From NCBI GenBank assembly GCA_034687125.1, contig JAQGBZ010000061.1:124001-188000 (forward strand): a stretch of DNA of 64,000 bases, given 5' to 3'. Positions within the stretch are counted from its first letter, which is position 1. Each line of letters starts with the position of its first letter. Shown in pieces: positions 14,501 to 26,089 of the stretch. The notes under the pieces are model-generated. The model saw only the letters and a list, made by a program, of their open reading frames with translations, was not told the DNA's origin and searched no databases. The position numbers and the translations under genes were made by a program. The stretch comes from Neelides folsomi. Its lineage: Eukaryota; Arthropoda; Collembola; Neelipleona; Neelidae.

Positions 14501-15551
14501 GGTGGAGTCTGATTCGGAACGATAAACCCCAAACCTCCCATCATCACAGACAGACCCGGAAGGAAGCTCCCACATTTGCACAAACATATTGAAGGCATTG
14601 GAGAGGAGGGCAGCCCTTCCCAAGCACATCATTCCACTTTCATCAAAGAGGTTCTCTGCCCGCCCCGGCGGACTCACCCATCCATGAACCAAACCTCAAA
14701 TGCTGGAAAATGATCCCATTGGCAATCGTTCCAGCTGCTCCACATCGCCCGGCTCGAGGGGGTTCTCATTAATACATACACGGTGGAGAGAAAGTCGGCT
14801 CCACCTGCGAGGCCCCCAGCCGCCCTGACGAGTTCACGGCCCTCCCGCAAAAATACCTCGTCGTTAATAAGAGTCAATTAGGAGAATTTCCCTCTTAGCT
14901 AATTAGACACATTCCAGATTCGTGGCCTCATTCGCGCGGCATAGGGAAAGGGAAAATTAGAAGATATCCACAGATTTGTTTTTCATGAGCCCCTGGCATT
15001 TTGTTTGCAGAAACTGACTCTAAAAATGTCCATAGGATCGGTGTGTGAAGGAGAGGTTCACTGCTGGAGCCCATCTGGCCCTCTTTCACTCATTTCTCAA
15101 CGGAGAATCTCAGGAGAACCAGACCTAGAGATGAAGAGAGACGACGAACTGAGCTCGAGTTTTACTCACTTAGACTCACCACATGGAGCAGAGATAGATT
15201 CCCCAGCTCCGACGTATTATAATGAATCCCACGATTTGAAATCTCATCTACTCAATTCCTACATATTACAAGGATTTTCCACTTTGACGAGGTAATTTAC
15301 TAAAAACGCGTCTTTCCCCTCGGACAATTCCCAGTCCCCTCATCAGCTTATAATGATAAATGAGTGAGGATGAATGGTAAGAAAATATGGAATTTGAGCT
15401 CACCTTTGGTTCTGGATCTGGTGAGGATCTCGGACGTCGTGAGTGGTGACCCGACCCTTCTGTTTTCTTTCCCCGTAGCTGTCGGGGTAGTCGGTGGGAG
15501 CGGAGAGCACGGTGAACCAACGGATTCTTCTTTTATCATCTTCCCTTCCAT
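2524..15551 (-). CDS. nvy: Nervy / CBFA2T (MTG8, ETO) family transcriptional co-repressor
   Basis: Nuclear adaptor that recruits co-repressors and histone deacetylases to DNA-bound factors (family knowledge). Eight coding exons, high to low: 15551-15404, 5298-4948, 4823-4693, 4619-4575, 4460-4359, 4276-4143, 3797-3316, 3008-2524. All junctions are GT-AG with matching phases, giving 625 residues (human RUNX1T1 is about 604). Domains: Ser/Pro-rich N-terminus; NHR1/TAFH about 179-265 ([39 protein letters not shown]); NHR2 from about 383 ([19 protein letters not shown]); NHR3 about 463-510 ([12 protein letters not shown]); NHR4/MYND zinc finger 543-579 ([23 protein letters not shown]), with all eight metal ligands present. 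Exon 4 is a 45-base microexon inside TAFH. An in-frame ATG at 15584 would add 11 residues; the one at 15551 has the better context (ACCCATGG). The C-terminus is Ser/Asn-rich. Identity is very secure; the distant first exon rests on phase, frame and promoter position. Confidence 0.95.
5299..15403 (-). other. 10-kb first intron of the nervy homologue, GC-richer than its surroundings
   Basis: Bounded by donor AAAG|GTGAGC (15404/15403) and acceptor CCTAG| (5299). From about 5.7 kb onward the base composition is clearly less AT-rich than the rest of the window, with many GGAGG/CCTCC and GAGAG/CTCTC runs. Frames of 100-150 codons occur, but none shows domain motifs or a consistent splice plan, so I read them as by-products of the lower AT content. 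Likely holds regulatory elements (inference); no specific site can be named. Confidence 0.6.
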
Positions 15552-15657
15552 GGGTCCCTGTTGAAGAATTAAACGTGATTTCATGACGATCGGAACAAGT
15601 TTTTAGAGTTCAAAATTCTTCCACAGATTGAGTGCAATCAGATGTTGAAGAAGATTT

Positions 15658-15692
15658 CCTGAGCACAATGCCTGAGTTGGTTTCCTTATATA
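15658..15692 (-). promoter_or_regulatory. Core promoter of the nervy homologue (TATA + initiator)
   Basis: On the minus strand TATATAAG occupies 15692-15685 and an initiator-like TCAGG puts the start near 15660, 32 bases from the first T of the TATA box. The first ATG downstream is at 15584, the next in frame at 15551. Position and spacing support 15660 as a transcription start for the isoform that contains the 15404-15551 exon. Confidence 0.55.
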
Positions 15693-15699
15693 CTTATAC

Positions 15700-18600
15700 G
15701 TACGTGTGTTGAGCGGAGATTGAAGGTATAGTGACGTTGATGTTGGAACTCATGGTGGAGAACATATGGGAGGATGATGGCAAATAAAACAGATGCATCA
15801 GGGGAACGTGTTCACTCTATTTGTTGTCCTCTCCTGCTCCTCTCTCCCTCTCCTCAATGTGCGAATGAATAGGAGGCGAAAGAATTCCTCCGAACACGCG
15901 GACATTTCCCTTCATTCTCCTCCCTATTTTTGACATTTACCCAAAATAGGAAGAAGGAAGATTTCCGGTCGCATACCTGAGCCCATGTGCTCCGCTCCAC
16001 CCCATTACTTCATGCGGGCTAAAGGGAGAATGTCTCCCTCGAGAACCAATCGGTCAATTAGGAAGCTCCTTTATAACTCCTTCCCTATCTCTCCTCTTAC
16101 AAGGGTTGAAAGGAGCATTTGTATTTCACCCACCAACCAATCACACTTATTCCATTCTTTTATTCAAGTGGGCTTAAATCTGGGATGTTACTCTCAGGCC
16201 TGAATAGACGCTCTGATTATGAACGCAATTATTTGAGAATCACACCACAAAGATTTCGGCATCTGCAATCCTTGAAACACGAGTTGTGTTCTGCTCACGG
16301 CCGGCTCTCTGGGATTGTGAAAGGAGGAAGGGTAAGGATGGCTGGAGCATTCATCCACCAGAAACTCAATGGGCTCACACCGGGCACGGCCTTTTATTTA
16401 ATGTATGAAACAAGGGTATGTGTATGGGGTGGTATGGCACTGCGGAGATACCATTTGGCCCACCAGTTCGCTCACGAGAGAGCAAGAGTCCCAGTTCATC
16501 TTTTATCATTGCACCTGAATGACAGGTGTGAATATAAAGGTCCCAGACTCCTCGTACACACACGACAAGGACCGGAGTCAGCCAATGCTGCCGACTCGAT
16601 CCACCTGGATATTGTAAATTAAGGCCCATTGCTACACACACATAAAGGAATTCTCCACGTTTTTCACCCGGTCACCAAATGGATGAACGTGTGTGTAGCA
16701 ATTGTTTGACAAAACTGCGGGTTCCAATCCTCCATAATACACACAGAGTCGGACCTTCCCCACATCCCCACAAAGCAACTGTGTATGAGCAGAGCACACA
16801 AAGCGGGATCTTTGGAAAGGGGAAGAAGAGGGCAAACTTAGCGTAACTCCAGTATAGTAGGACTTATCTAATTTTAACCTGCGGAAGAAATCGACTGTTG
16901 AGGCCACAATTCCCTTTGAGGAAGGAAAATAGGGGAGAATGTGGTGTATGAAACCCATAAGTGGAGTGTGGGCGAGATAATTGGCTTCGGCGACAAGGGA
17001 GGATTGATTGAGTTGGAATTCCGAGATTTCGGCAATTTAAAGCCCCACTATCTGTTCCTCCATGCATTTTTACTGCAAACATGGGGGCAACCTATTGGAT
17101 GGAATATCAATCCAACCCTCAAATGACATTTCCCTGAATATTCAATATCCAACTGGGTGTCTGTACAACTTGATAAGACTCCTCTCTCAATCGACTCCTC
17201 GAGGCTTACTTCTCTCCGACTCTGCCGAGAGTGCTTAACTGGGGCTGGGGTGTGCAGGAGCTGTATTAATTTGGCAAACCTCTCAGCGGCGGTCTCCGAT
17301 TAGAGCCGTTAATCCCAAGGCGGGAGGGGGCCTGAGCCTACATAGTCCCTGGGATAAAAGTTATCAAAAATTCTGGTCCTAAAATTGGTAAGAATCTGAG
17401 AAAGAGGGAAGGTATGTTGCTCTGCAAAAGTGTCTGGGTTCGCCAAGGGACGGCATATGGGACTAAGGAGCTCTGGCACTCTGCCATTCACAACAATAAA
17501 CATTAGAGGATCGTATCCCGTGCGACACATGGACTCTCCGCGAAAGATGTTACACACACAACATTTGGTTCTCCATCATTCATCCTGTCTATCTCTCTCA
17601 TGTGGCTCATCGAAATCTGGGCTTAATCACGGCCAAAGGACCAGCCCCCACGAGGAGAATCTTCAATGCAATGACAATGGGGCTCACGACCCTAATAATA
17701 GGATCAGGCGGAAATATGAAGAGCCGCCACCTCCGTGAGGCCACCCCCATTATCTCTCTTTGATAGGAGAAGTGAATGGGCGAGAAATATTCCCCCACAT
17801 GGGAGAGGATAAATATACTTTCCGCCAGACAACCCGGTCCTCTACAAATTACCACCCGCAGGAAAATAACTCAAAAACTCTTGAGAAGAAGTGTTTAATT
17901 AGAGCAGAGAAACTTCCTTACGCCCTGAGAATTTGATGAAAAATATATAAAAAATGAATGATTGATTCGGCCCAGAGGTTCCTCGATGAGAGTTTGGAGT
18001 ATTCACAAACATCTGCTTCAATTCTCTCTCCTCACCTTCTCTCGTTGAGGGAACCCAAGAATGAATTTTTCACATCCATAATCTCTTTAGTAGTTTCCTT
18101 TCTTTGCAGCTGCTTAATAAAGCACCTGAACCCAAAGCTCTATGCGCCTCTCTGCACCTTCGGAGAGGTCCGTAAAGAAACTCGTTACTAAAAGCCCATA
18201 CACTCCGAGACACACTTCTCATATCTCTCATCGGTGAAGATAGACACAACAAATTGGGCCTTTATATAAAAGTGATTACGCTTTTCAGCAAGCGCATTAG
18301 CCCTCAAAACCCTCCACTTTACTCCCATCGATTCACCATATGCATTCCTTTCTACAGACAAACAATCTTGTAAATATTCTTATTTGCGTATTCATACCTT
18401 ATTTACTTTTCTCCCCAACGCTTCCTCCTCTAAATATCAACTCTACTACATGTACAGATACTAATAGATATAACGGCATATGAAATAAAATTATTCTAGC
18501 ATAGCATGATTTAAAATAAATAGGTACGCATATTAAAGACGCATTTTAATTGACATACTAATAATATAATATAAATATGTTTCTAAACCCAAGTGTACTT

Positions 18601-21600
18601 TTCTATTGGATCTCATAACCTCCAAATTGTCTAGCCAAACTTATAATTGAATACAAAGGAAAATTTCACATTTCATGTTTTAAATAAAGTTATTTCAACT
18701 TCCGAAAAGTAAAAGTTCATGTATACAAATGGTAAACATGCACAGGCTTATAATTTGAGAGTGAGTTGTTTGGTAAATAAGTAGTGAGGACTTACACAAT
18801 TGTTAGCCTAAATAACTAGTCATATGCGTGGGTCCTCTAATAATACATTTAGGAATTAGGGGAGTAAGTGAGGACACGCGACAAGGCGACCCTTTTGTCA
18901 CACCCTCAACCCATCTCTAACCCATCTCTAAACTGAGCTGTTAGTCGGGTCGTATGGGTCCCTTTGGAATGCCGCCTACACTTCCGGTTCCTTCACTATC
19001 AAGGGCGGACACACATGGGGGTGGCAGAGGGCTCGTTAGAACCCCACTCCACCCTTGTACATCTGACTCGGCTAGCCACCCACAATTCATCTTCGAGAAT
19101 GGGTCTCAACTCGCCCGGTCCTTCACCACGCCTCAGAGACTTCTTAAATGTTTTCCTCAAGTGCAACTCTCGCATTCCTTCCGTAATTATGATTTCTCTA
19201 AGGGCCCTCAAATGATGAATCTCTCCAGCTCCCACACCTGATTCTCAAAGTAGAAAGATAAAGAGATTTCAGCTGCCGCCCGAACGTCACTCCAAGATGA
19301 GGAATTCTTAAAGTCAAGTTTACTATAAAATGATAAGTGGTTTGTTTGATATAGAGAAGGCCGAGGAATCTTTTCTTTCCTGTCCATGAGTGATAAATCA
19401 TTTAATCTATGTATGCCTCAACCTCTCCTCAAGAAGATATATCCTCCTGGAGAGAAACTCAAACGGGTTGTTAAAAGTCAGCAGTAAATTATCTAACGCA
19501 AGAAATCTTCGAATTTGGCATCCTTTGGCAAACTTTACGGCTTCCATACTGTTCCCATCCTTTCACTCGATCTACTTCCCTACTTCCCATTCTCTCCAAA
19601 TATCATCTTCGCTGTATACAAATTTGCATTAATGGCTATATCCATTTTCCATATGTGTCATTTATAACCACCCCCTTTGAAATGCGTGTAAGGGGAATCT
19701 TATGGAGCGGAGTATTTAAGTGATGTAATAGACTATTAATGCAGTGAATAAGTCCGCGTTTGATTTCGCAAGACTACCTCCCAAGACTTTAAGGGGTGAC
19801 TCGGGGTGTTTTGTGTCTGGTCAGAGCGTGGAATAAAAAATGTATCAATTTGTCTTACGTGTCTTTGTATCTCGTGGTCGCCCGGAAGAGAGATCTTGAG
19901 GGGTTGGAGACGTTAGGCTGAGTGATGGGAAGTTGACTGGAAGGAGGATTTGAGTGTGAGGCTTCTGCCCGGCGGAGCCTTCTGTTCTTCCAACTAATTT
20001 CTCCTTGTCTGTCACTCCGGCCGCGCTGGTTCCTCACGTAATATTCGCCTTAATTGTGTGCGGGAGAATGGGGGAAGAATCGGAGGAATTCGAGGGAGAA
20101 TCGCCGGTAGTGGAGGGAAGGCACCTCGTTCGACGGAGTGTCTGGAGCAGCTGTATGCGCCAACAGCTGTGCCTCAACTGACATCAACCCACAGCCCGGT
20201 CCCGACTTTTCTTACCAGCCTTTGTACGCTCACTCATTCGGCAGAATTGTACCTTTCAATTGAGCCCCTCTCCGGACCAGACTCACTTCCTCGCCAAATA
20301 CACAGACCTTCCCTATACACTTTTCTAACTTTTAGAACACGAGCCTTTGATATTACTTTAATAATGATTATCTGTCAGAATCATAATATTACTTATATGC
20401 ACACAATATATCAAAAAGGGAGACCCCTTGTCGGTCAAAAATTCTTGTTAACTTGCAAAGTAAAATATTAAGCATATAAGAGATGCAACTAATATACAAA
20501 TTCATTCAAATATACATGTATAGTATGGAAATTCATAATACATATTTATATTTACATAAATGTACCTACTTAATTAAGTATGTGTACCGGTATATCCTAT
20601 AATAGTATACAATGATATGCAATAATGATTTGAAATACTGATAATACTCTTATTTAGAAAACTAGATAGTTACATTTTACAGTATGCATTATTGTACTCA
20701 AAATGTGAATACCTTTGGGCTGTATGTAAGTACATGTAATTACAAATATAACATATAAAATTAATACTAGTGCACATAATAAAGGTGATGTGAAAAGAAA
20801 TTCTTGTTATAAGCACTTTATTCAATTCAATATTCTTGATTTTTTTACAAAAGGTTCTTTTATTGGAAACGGTATATGAAAAATTAAATTAAAACTTTAC
20901 ACACCAAGAAACATGGCACAAGAAAAGTCTTACTTTTACTTGTAGTTAATACGTTGTTGGTGGTCCATTAATAATTATTTAAGTATGTATTTTCCTTTAA
21001 GTTAGAAAATATACAGATACGAATCATATTTATTATGCCAGAAGTGGTAATGTTATTGAATATTCATCATTGAACCACACTCATGCTGACAATGAGCTGA
21101 AATCGAGTGGCAAGTGGATAATTATGATTATTAAATGAATGAATGCCCAATATTATATGTATGTATGTATAGTCTAACCATAAGTAAATTATATAAGTAA
21201 TATGTAGTAATATGTATTAATATGTAATATGTAATGTATTAATTATATAGTAATATGTACGAAAGAAAATAAATGATGAATGGATATTAATTAAACTTTT
21301 ATTCAAATATGATGTTATTGCTCTTCTCTTACTGTTCTACTATAAAGGCATAAAGGTAAGACATCCTTTAATTAAGGATGCAAATACAGACATACGAGTA
21401 TGTATTACATACTTATAATAATACATTACACGATATGTGTACATTTAGTTTATAAGAAAGTAAACATCCGCAATCTTTAAGAATTTACGTAGGCAAAGAA
21501 TGTGTCTCAAGGTTAGTAATCCTTTGAATTTATTGTTATCATTCTCCTCACTTTAATCATTCATTCGTACTTCGAAAAGAAACCAAAAGATAAATTAATG

Positions 21601-22170
21601 ATTAGTCAAATAATTAGCTCATTATATTTATTTCATGTCATATAGCATTGTGCGAAACTGTTATTGAGATATGATAGTCATGCTCATTTAATATGTCATA
21701 TAAAAATATTTCTGTGATATACTAAATAGTAATTACTATGTACATAGTATAGTATAAAGAAAACAAAATTATTTTGAGTATCAGTTTTTAATTTTAGTAA
21801 TGATCTATAAATTATTTTAATAGTCTAAATTACCTGTACATTCCTAAATACCATAATATGTAAAGTTCATGCTAATAGGGAAAGAAATTTTTATTGCTTT
21901 ATTATCTTAATGGAATTGTATCTTCTGTATCTTGATCTCTGGATGAATTGGATGAAAATATAACATTTTTTCATTCGGTTTAAGCAAATGAAATTGGTAG
22001 TTGAGACAAAAAACCTGGAATAACGAACAATACGCAAATGAGTATAATGCATAACGAGTGGCATAAAGGTATTCATGGCTGAAAGGGCGTAGAGAATGAA
22101 CACTCAATCAAGTAGGTGTTTATATCAACACGGATCTTAACTTCTCGTTTTTTGACCACGCCTGGAAACG
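15700..22170. other. Intergenic sequence; GC-richer to about 20.3 kb, then AT-rich
   Basis: Lies upstream of both neighbours (nervy on -, the small secreted gene on +). Frames such as 16119-16622 (+, 167 codons) show no domain or signal that I recognise. On the minus strand a clean donor (ACAC|GTAAGA, 19859/19858) closes an open stretch reaching about 20040, which could be an alternative leader exon of nervy. From about 20.4 to 22.1 kb the DNA is very AT-rich with short (TATG)n and TAATATG repeats. Confidence 0.5.
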
Positions 22171-22176
22171 GTCTCA

Positions 22177-22208
22177 TATAAATACGAAAACTTCCTTCAC
22201 CCTCACAG
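22177..22208 (+). promoter_or_regulatory. Core promoter of the small secreted-protein gene
   Basis: TATAAA at 22177-22182 followed by an initiator-like TCACAGT around 22203-22209, about 30 bases downstream. The leader of about 60 bases then reaches the ATG at 22266 with no earlier ATG. Confidence 0.65.
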
Positions 22209-22265
22209 TTAAAATTCTCCAGCAGTTCAATTCACTTCAATTTCTCAACCTCTACGAAAATCACA

Positions 22266-22881
22266 ATGAAGGCTGTTGTAAGTTTCATAATTCAAATCAT
22301 TTGTAATACATTAAAATATTAGATAGTATGGATATGTTATGTTGTAAGGATAATAATCAAAATTTGTACCTAATATTTAATTGTTTAAAATAGAAGTAGT
22401 ATATACAGATCAGTAGATAGATTAAGATTATCAATAAAGTTAATTAGTAAAATATCAATTATAATTTACTCAATCTTTAATTTTCGTTTGTTTTAGCTCG
22501 CACTTGTTCTTTTGGGTTTGACTGCCCTTGTCTCCGGAGGAGCTATTGGCATTGGACATCCCTTTGACTACAATTACAATTATCCTCTTCCAGCCGTGGC
22601 TCCACTCGCTTACCATGCACCTTTGGCCACCATTCCATACGCTTACTCAACTCACGGTAATATTCCATTATTTATCCCCACAATAAAACGTCAATTAACG
22701 TTAATTTGACCCTTTTAAATGACATAAATTGAAACGTGTGACTTTAATTGCAGCCTACAACACTGTTGGAAACTATCAATTGAAACTCGACACTTCACTC
22801 CCAGGGTCAGCCTACGCCAGCTACCCTTATGCCGCCGCTCCAACCGCCTATGGATATGGAGTTACGAAGCTTGTTAAATAA
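22266..22881 (+). CDS. Small secreted Tyr/Ala/Pro-rich protein, probably cuticular
   Basis: Three exons: 22266-22277, 22497-22656 and 22754-22881 (donors GTT|GTAAGT and CACG|GTAATA; acceptors TTTTAG| and TTGCAG|; phases 0 and 1), giving 99 residues. The four-codon first exon (MKAV) joins a hydrophobic run (LALVLLGLTALVSGG) to make a typical signal peptide. The mature part carries repeated Tyr, Ala and Pro with short motifs such as YHAP, PYAYSTH, YASYPYAAAP and YGYG. It has no RR domain. Low-complexity Y/A/P-rich secreted proteins of this size are common in arthropod cuticle, so that is the suggested role; a glycine-poor silk- or glue-like secreted peptide is the alternative. Its stop lies 121 bases from the stop of the convergent ionotropic receptor, so the 3' ends may overlap. 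Confidence 0.85.
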
Positions 22882-23002
22882 ATTATCATTCCCTCCTCCC
22901 ATTTCCTCACCTGTTCAATATTTAACAAATTCTAAATTATGGTTAAAATAATCAGAGATTTAAATCCGAGAATTTTGATTGAACATTAAACGTTTTTTAC
23001 GA

Positions 23003-26000
23003 TCACTTCTTCTCATTTCTTTGTATTGGCATTGGCAAGACGGTCATAAATCTTTCGACTGCCAAAAAAACAAGGGCTAAGATCATTCCCATTGAGAGGG
23101 CGAAGAGAGAGAGGGACACACTTTCCAATGAGACGCCTTCATATTCAGTCTTGAGTGAATCGCATTTCGGCTTCCCTTGCAAATACTTTGTTGACCATTT
23201 CTTCACCAGACCGTGCTCCCAAAAACGAAGAATTCTGTGGTGCAATGGAGAACTTTTTATATTTAAATTTGTTTTCCTCTTCGAGATTAGATTTTAATGC
23301 TGAAAGAGAGGCAAATGGGTTTACTTACTGATAGTCGATGATTCGTTTATAGGGTGAGTTTTTAGGAACCATCGTCCCTTGCTTTTGTTCACCGTTCGGG
23401 ACGACCACCTCTTTCATTTGGCATGCCTCAATTGTTGTGAAATCTGAAACGAGGCTTTCGTAGCCGCTCATATGATCAATTATCACGACGAAGGATCCCT
23501 TCACCAATTCACTTTTCGCGTTTCCCATCAACTCAAATGTTGGCACAATTAAACGTCTTGAGTAAATCTTTTGCACCGATTTAATGGGAGACTCCTATAC
23601 AGAAATTTCAAAGGATTATCACAATGAGATAAAGATTTGCAAAATTAATAAGTAAAAACACACAATATAAAAGCCTTTATTTTATAACTACATATTTACG
23701 AGTTTGCATGATTATTGCATAAGTTCATTCCAGGTTCAGTCAATTTTTCCAATATTACAACCAATTTTATAACCACAAAGAATAAGGAAGAAATTCGTTA
23801 TAATAAAAATAATTTTATGCTTCGTTAAGTTTCAATTCATAAACTTAATTTCATAGTATGGTTTGACTTGCAAAACTTAAACTTTGTAGCACTAAAGTTA
23901 ATATTGATTAGAATTTTGAATTCTAAAAAAACTTGTTGAAAAATTGACCAATTCGACCATGTTTATTTATTAGTAGGTGTGTTATTTTTCACACGTGCCA
24001 ACAAATAAGAACATCCATGAATGGAGAAACGAGGCAATTTATCTTCTTATATTGTTAGCTAGGTATGTGTGTCAAATAAAAGTCACTAGAACTATTTATG
24101 TAAGAACTAACAATATCTGAGAATCGATATTTAGAAGGACTTTACAAACAAATAATAGTTGCATATATGCATTTTACATACAATTTCATAAATAGTAAAT
24201 AATAATAATTATTTAGTAGCGCAATAAAAAAAGAACAAACCTCGAAAAATTTGAGAGGTAAAGGATTATTGTCAATAAAAGAAAATTCGTAATCCTCCTC
24301 AATGAGCTGCTCCAGATTATTAATGGATTCTATTGAAACCGAAATGAATGAGACCAGGGTCCCAGAGTAGGCAGTACAAATAACAATGCCAGCCAGTGAC
24401 CCAACGGCGATGGGAATTCTGTAAGTCATCTTGGACGGAATTTTGTAAAAGCCCTGGAGACACAAAGTGCTCAAAGAGAACTGAAAGCAATCTCTCGGAC
24501 TCCACAACTCTTCATTGGCAATTTCAGCCCACTGGTAAATGGCTTTAATTATTATGAGAGTCAGAGCCAGGACGGTGATCCAGATGAGAATCGAGAGCCA
24601 AAATATCGGGGCGAAGGGAGCCGCCAATGCGTCAATTGACTTCCCCTGAGGTGGTCGTCGGAAAAATGCACTCAACCGGATATCATTTGTTGGAATATTG
24701 AAATCAACAGCAACTCTGCGGAAGGGGCGATCTGCCGTTGAACTCACAGCCAGATCCGCTTTATCTTCAAGGAGAAGGGAAATCATGCCGAACCAAGTCT
24801 CGTTGACTAAATGGCCCCAAGCATTGGTCACTACAATTACACTCCTGTCAACATTGATGAGAATGCAATTACACACCGGATCTGTTCATCTGTAGATAAT
24901 TTTATTAAATGAACTTTCGCTCCTTACCGAAAATTAATTGTCAATTCGAGAGCACGAAGAACTTCCACTGCAAAACTATCGCGGAATTCATAAGTCAGAT
25001 TTCCATGCTGAACAATATTTGTATCAAATGAGTATATTGGATCCATCTGCATAAAATGAACCATTTATAATAAAATTATCCTTATGTAATGAGTTATCAA
25101 GTTTCCTAATTTTAATGTTTTATATTGATAGATATTGCGGCAAATGAGGCTGTTTATTCATTAATTCTTACCACACCAGCAATTCTAAGGACATTTTTAT
25201 TAAGATTTGAGCGACACTTTTCTGACAAAAGTGGAATTTCATCTGCATTCACCACAATTTTTGCAATCTTCTTTTCATAGGTAATTTCAAGATATTTTCT
25301 TATTAAGACACTCCCATCATTTGTTGGTCTAAAAGTACAAAAAATTACTATTTAAATGGAAAGCAACCTTACTACAGTATATATAAATGGATAATTTTTA
25401 TTTGCTTAATTAAAATTTATTTACTTTATTTATTTGGAAGAAAATAACAATATGCTTACTTGTAAATCCTAAATATCTCAGCTTCATTTTTCTCAATGAA
25501 TCCAACAAGTAAATTCATTTTCACAGGCATTCTTTTAATCGTTTCATAAATTGGCAATGGTCGTAAGGCATCAATAGTAATATTGTTAAATATTAAAAGA
25601 ATAAATGAATTATTGCTATCATCCTTATATTTTATCACATCAAGTAAAAAACGTTCCTATAAAGTTAACAGAAATTAAATATTCAGGAATTAATAATTAA
25701 AAAATAAGAAGTTTTAAAATAATCATCTTGGGCATTACGGTAATATTTTGATCACACATGATGACATGAAGGAAATTTTGTTTAAAATGATTTTGAACGA
25801 TGATGGGATGAGTGAGAGCACAGGGAGAAACAGCAAATAAGTTATGAAAATGAGAGAGATTTTCTTCCACTTCATTTTCTAAAAATGAGGGAGTTGAAAA
25901 TAAAAGCTCATCTGTTGTAATTAGAATGTCAGTGGCTTCGCTGAAAGGAATGATATTTGAAATTAAATTCCACTTTTCAAGAGAAATTTCACTTTTTTCA

Positions 26001-26089
26001 CTCGAAGATGAAGGAAGGAGAGGAAAGGGGAGTATCAGAGCAAAACGGAAGATGAAAATCCTTCCGAATAATTTTATTTTCTTCCCCAT
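23003..26089 (-). CDS. Ionotropic receptor (IR), divergent ionotropic glutamate receptor family
   Basis: Predicted ligand-gated cation channel of the chemosensory IR group, in the plasma membrane of sensory neurons (family knowledge). Seven exons, high to low: 26089-25739, 25656-25460, 25328-25172, 25046-24928, 24844-24241, 23594-23329, 23234-23003; all phases match and give 641 residues. A signal peptide (hydrophobic FRFALILPFPLLP) is followed by a divergent N-terminal domain. Ligand-binding lobe S1 contains VEVLRALELTINF, WGHLVNETWFGM and DLAV...RVAVDF. TM1 is about 355-374, the pore loop and TM2 about 395-441 (IVICTAYSGTLVSFIS, the hallmark stretch). Lobe S2 ends MVPKNSPYKRIIDYQILRFW; TM3 is about 606-624. 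The arginine position of S1 appears kept, but the usual threonine before it is not obvious, as in many divergent IRs. The exon 5 acceptor (GACAG|, 24845) was chosen because it alone keeps the frame. Receptor subtype and ligand cannot be told. Confidence 0.92.

Noticed and set aside
16119-16622. 167-codon frame (+) in the GC-richer intergenic region
   Set aside because: No signal peptide, domain, repeat or splice context; the lower AT content of this region makes long chance frames likely.
16700-16735. GGTTCCAATCC resembling a tRNA B box
   Set aside because: No A box or cloverleaf can be folded around it.
24869-24889. Acceptors CTACAG| and GAACAG| upstream of IR exon 5
   Set aside because: Both bring a stop or the wrong phase when joined to exon 4; GACAG| at 24845 keeps the frame and the family pattern.
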